DNA from: Endomicrobium sp.
Lineage (GTDB): Bacteria; Elusimicrobiota; Endomicrobiia; Endomicrobiales; Endomicrobiaceae
Assembly (NCBI GenBank): GCA_031264895.1
Contig: JAISDI010000200.1
Coordinates: 1-7,387 of the forward strand
Length of the DNA stretch: 7,387 bases
Direction: 5' to 3'
The position numbers were made by a program, and so were the translations under genes. Within the stretch, counting starts at the first letter, position 1; each line of letters begins with the position of its first letter. This document shows, piece after piece, positions 5,177-7,387 of this stretch. Under the pieces are notes generated by a model. It saw nothing but the letters and a program-made list of their open reading frames with translations. It ran no database searches and was not told the DNA's origin.

Positions 5177-6440
5177 TTTTGTAATCCTTATTATTTAAAT
5201 TTTTTAGGACTTCTCCCGCCAGATAAAGAGAACCTACGGACGCGGATGTCCTTTTATTTTTGAGAATTTCAAAAGCATCTGATATCGAATCAACTGTGAA
5301 AATCTTTTTATGAGGCTTATATTTCAAAAATTCTTTTTTAAGTTCGTCAGTTTTTACGGCTCTGTCATTTTTAAGTTTTGGCAAAATAATATTATCTGCG
5401 CATGCGGCAATTTTTTTTACGGTTTTTTTATACTCTTTTTCTCTCATCGCGGCAAACAGAAAATCTATTTTTTTCTTCTCATAAAGTTTTAAAGCGTCAA
5501 GAAAAGCTTCTATTGCCTGCTCATTATGCGCGCCGTCTATGATAATACGCAACCGCTTATTTCTAAATTTAAAGTCTCTTATGTCAAATCTTGCCGGCCA
5601 TTTCGTTTTAACAAAACTGCGTTTGAGCGCGCCGGCGTTTATAACAAAACCTTTTTTGCTCAAAACCTCGATGCAGCAAACGGCAACTGCCGCATTTGCG
5701 ACCTGATGCTCTCCGCGCAGAGAAAGCTTTATATTTTTTATATTCCGGTTTAAACCCGAATAATCAAATTTCCATCTGCGGCTTTTACCGTCAAAATTTA
5801 CGTTTACCGCTTTAAAACCGTATCCCAAAACAAACGGATTTGATTTAGTTTTTATCGCACCAAAAGCGGCTTTTGGGAGTTTAGCGCATATAACGTCCGC
5901 ATTTTTTTTGATGATTCCGGCTTTTTCAAAAGCTATTTTTGATATCGTTTTGCCCAGTATTTCTCTATGGTCAAAAGCTATCGAAGTTATTATGCACGCA
6001 AGCGGATTTTTAATTACGTTTGTGGCGTCAAACCTTCCGCCAAGCCCCGTTTCGATAAACGCGATTTCAACTTTTTTCTGTGCAAAATATATAAAAGCTA
6101 TTGCCGTCAAATATTCAAAATAAGTTAAATTACATTTTTGCGCCAAAGGTAAATATTTTTCGGAAATATTTTTAAAATTTTTCCCTGATATATCTTTACC
6201 GTCGACTTTTATTCTCTCGGTTATGTCAATTAAATGCGGCGAAGTATACAAAGCCGTTGTGTATCCGCTTTCTATGCACGCATTTGCCGCCAAAACCGCC
6301 GTAGAACCTTTTCCGTTAGTGCCGGCTATATGAACGCATTTAAAAGATTCCTGCGGATTGCCGACGGCGTTTAAAAACTTTTTAATTCTTGACAGGCCGG
6401 GCTTCATGCCCTCGTATTCTTTTAAAGAGCTAAAAATCAT
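5127..6440 (-). CDS. folC: bifunctional folylpolyglutamate/dihydrofolate synthase FolC
   Basis: FolC adds glutamate to dihydropteroate and to folates, with ATP, in the cytoplasm. It is a Mur-ligase-like enzyme. Counted from the ATG at 6440 (437 residues), the order is: the N-terminal LKEYEGMKPGLSRI, ATP loop HIAGTNGKGS (about 37-46), ETGLGGRFDATNV (about 130-142), SIAFDHREILG (about 153-163) with EKAGIIK, GEHQ (about 243-246), KWPARF (about 280-285), the C-terminal-domain DGAHNEQA (about 302-309) and the closing VGSLYLAGEVLKNL. I chose the ATG, 1 nt after the accD stop; a TTG at 6455 would add five residues and overlap accD by 14 nt. No strong Shine-Dalgarno site is seen, which suits coupling to accD. 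After the normal family end, a tail of about 20 residues (ending RHRYGRDKH) is encoded inside the next gene. The accD-folC pair is common in bacteria. Confidence 0.93.
   Translation of the reverse strand: MIFSSLKEYEGMKPGLSRIKKFLNAVGNPQESFKCVHIAGTNGKGSTAVLAANACIESGYTTALYTSPHLIDITERIKVDGKDISGKNFKNISEKYLPLAQKCNLTYFEYLTAIAFIYFAQKKVEIAFIETGLGGRFDATNVIKNPLACIITSIAFDHREILGKTISKIAFEKAGIIKKNADVICAKLPKAAFGAIKTKSNPFVLGYGFKAVNVNFDGKSRRWKFDYSGLNRNIKNIKLSLRGEHQVANAAVAVCCIEVLSKKGFVINAGALKRSFVKTKWPARFDIRDFKFRNKRLRIIIDGAHNEQAIEAFLDALKLYEKKKIDFLFAAMREKEYKKTVKKIAACADNIILPKLKNDRAVKTDELKKEFLKYKPHKKIFTVDSISDAFEILKNKRTSASVGSLYLAGEVLKNLNNKDYKNVKKTLSRHRYGRDKH
5185..5189 (-). promoter_or_regulatory. ribosome binding site of the ROK kinase, inside folC
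   Basis: AAGGA on the - strand lies 8 nt before the ATG at 5174-5176 and about 55 nt before the folC stop. It is the best site near the conserved N-terminus and shows that the kinase start is inside the upstream gene. Confidence 0.6.
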
Positions 6441-6441
6441 T

Positions 6442-7248
6442 TTATTTCTGAACAAAAAATTTCAAAGATTTTATAAGAGTGTCTTTCAAATCTTTTCTCT
6501 CTGTGACAATATCTACCATGCCGTGCTTTTCAAGAAATTCCGATAATTGAAACCCTTCAGGAAGCTGCTGTCTTATCGTCTGTTCAATAACTCTGGGGCC
6601 GGCAAAACCGATCAAAGCTTTCGGTTCGGCTATGTTTATGTCGCCAAGCATGGCAAAACTTGCCGCAACGCCGCCTGTCGTAGGGTCGGTAAGCACTGAA
6701 ATAAAAGGAAGCCCGTTATCCGCAAGTCTGGCAAGAGCTGCGCTGGTTTTGCCCATCTGCATCAAAGACAAAATCCCTTCCTGCATTCTGGCTCCGCCGG
6801 AGGCCGAAAATATTATAACGGGACATTTTTTTTCTATTGCCGTTTCCACTGCCCTGACTATCTTTTCTCCCACGACTGAACCCATGCTGCCGCCCATAAA
6901 CTCGAAATCCATGACTGCAATCATCACTGGATAGCCGCCTATTTTGGCTTTACCCGTCACAACTGCGTCATTTGCCGAAGATTTTTTTATTTTTTCCGCA
7001 TAGTCCGGAAAATTCAAAAAATCAACCGGCTTGAGTTCTTTGTCCGTTTCTACAAAAGTGTCTTTATCAACCGTAAACTCTATTCTTTTGCGGGCATTGA
7101 GACGCGCATAATAGCCGCATTTAGGACATACCATAAGATTCTCTTCATAATCTTTCTGCAGAAATATCTGTTCGCATTTTTTGCATTTAGTCCAGATTCC
7201 AGCCGGAAGACCTTTTTTCGTGGACAATCCTTCGCTTGCCGTTGCCAT
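6442..7248 (-). CDS. accD: acetyl-CoA carboxylase carboxyltransferase subunit beta (AccD)
   Basis: AccD pairs with AccA to move the carboxyl group from carboxybiotin to acetyl-CoA, making malonyl-CoA for fatty-acid synthesis in the cytoplasm. The 268 residues are slightly short of the usual 280-300, mostly at the termini. The N-terminal zinc ribbon has both pairs (Cys22/Cys25 and Cys41/Cys44). The crotonase-like carboxyltransferase core shows FMGGSMGSVVGEK (117-129), SASGGARMQEG (148-158), TGGVAASFAML (191-201) and FAGPRVIEQT (215-224). GGAGG-like changes or missing residues were not seen. The ATG has a strong GGAGG at 7253-7257 with a 4-nt spacer. The upstream CBS-domain gene ends 26 nt before it, and folC follows after 1 nt, so it is an internal operon gene. 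accA is not in the window. Confidence 0.96.
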   Translation of the reverse strand: MATASEGLSTKKGLPAGIWTKCKKCEQIFLQKDYEENLMVCPKCGYYARLNARKRIEFTVDKDTFVETDKELKPVDFLNFPDYAEKIKKSSANDAVVTGKAKIGGYPVMIAVMDFEFMGGSMGSVVGEKIVRAVETAIEKKCPVIIFSASGGARMQEGILSLMQMGKTSAALARLADNGLPFISVLTDPTTGGVAASFAMLGDINIAEPKALIGFAGPRVIEQTIRQQLPEGFQLSEFLEKHGMVDIVTERKDLKDTLIKSLKFFVQK

Positions 7249-7274
7249 TTTGCCTCCAAACGTCCTTCAACTCT

Positions 7275-7387
7275 CTATTTGTCAGATATTCCTTCAGCCA
7301 GCAAATCGCCTTCATCTAAAATCCCTAAAGGTTTTCCGCTGCCGTCTATTACAGGAATATTGTCTATATTATGCTTTCTTAAAATTT
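7275..7387 (-). CDS. C-terminal end of a CBS-domain protein, possibly KdsD/KpsF (5' end outside window)
   Basis: Reading leftward from the window edge, one frame is open for about 36 codons to a TAG at 7275-7277. It reads as the end of a CBS domain: LRKHNIDNIPVID, then GSGKPLGILDEGDLLAEG, then ISDK. The pattern of an alpha helix, a [IL]P[VI][IV]D strand, a glycine turn and a G[IV][IL]xxxDLL ending is characteristic of CBS repeats. A CBS domain at the very C-terminus closing with a DLL-x-x-G sequence fits D-arabinose-5-phosphate isomerase (KdsD/KpsF), which makes the Kdo precursor for LPS. With lptD in the same operon this is attractive, but other CBS proteins end similarly and the catalytic SIS domain would be beyond the right edge. 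The domain call is good; the enzyme call is inference. Confidence 0.65.
   Translation of the reverse strand, partial: ILRKHNIDNIPVIDGSGKPLGILDEGDLLAEGISDK

Noticed and set aside
6441..6455. TTG start at 6455 for folC
   Set aside because: The ATG at 6440 sits 1 nt after the accD stop and matches the family N-terminus; the TTG only adds five residues inside accD and has no better ribosome binding site.

Overview
The window looks like a piece of an AT-rich Gram-negative chromosome. It encodes LptD, which inserts lipopolysaccharide into the outer membrane, so the cell should have an LPS-type outer membrane. The low GC content, the lysine/isoleucine-rich proteins and the order accD-folC-ROK kinase-lptD would fit an Elusimicrobia/Endomicrobia-like host, but that is a guess from style and context. 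No taxonomic marker is present.

Region 1 (1-338, + strand) holds the 3' end of a small gene, tentatively a PemK/MazF-like toxin-fold protein cut by the left edge. Region 2 (339-949) has no convincing gene. It holds a MITE-like element of about 334 bp with long terminal inverted repeats (342-675), a run of TAGTCAT heptamers (673-706) and a fold-back element of about 152 bp (716-867). A 22-nt segment after the fold-back recurs near 2135. Region 3 (950-1948, - strand) is a lone dTDP-glucose 4,6-dehydratase gene (rmlB/rfbB), which supplies dTDP-4-keto-6-deoxyglucose for surface sugars. Region 4 (1949-2162) is intergenic and holds three related hairpin repeats whose stems show compensated base changes, followed by a second heptamer array that runs into the lptD stop codon.

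Region 5 (2163-7387, - strand) reads as one operon transcribed right to left. It starts with the tail of a CBS-domain protein (possibly the KdsD/KpsF sugar-phosphate isomerase), then accD, folC, a ROK-family sugar kinase and lptD. Gaps are 26 nt, 1 nt, a 50-nt overlap and 5 nt. The operon mixes fatty-acid initiation (AccD), folate polyglutamylation (FolC), sugar phosphorylation (ROK) and LPS export (LptD). Fatty acid and sugar supply both feed LPS.

No new enzyme system was found. The most unusual content is the repeat-rich DNA on both sides of rmlB, especially the fold-back element for which an apparent uninterrupted copy of the target site exists in the same window.
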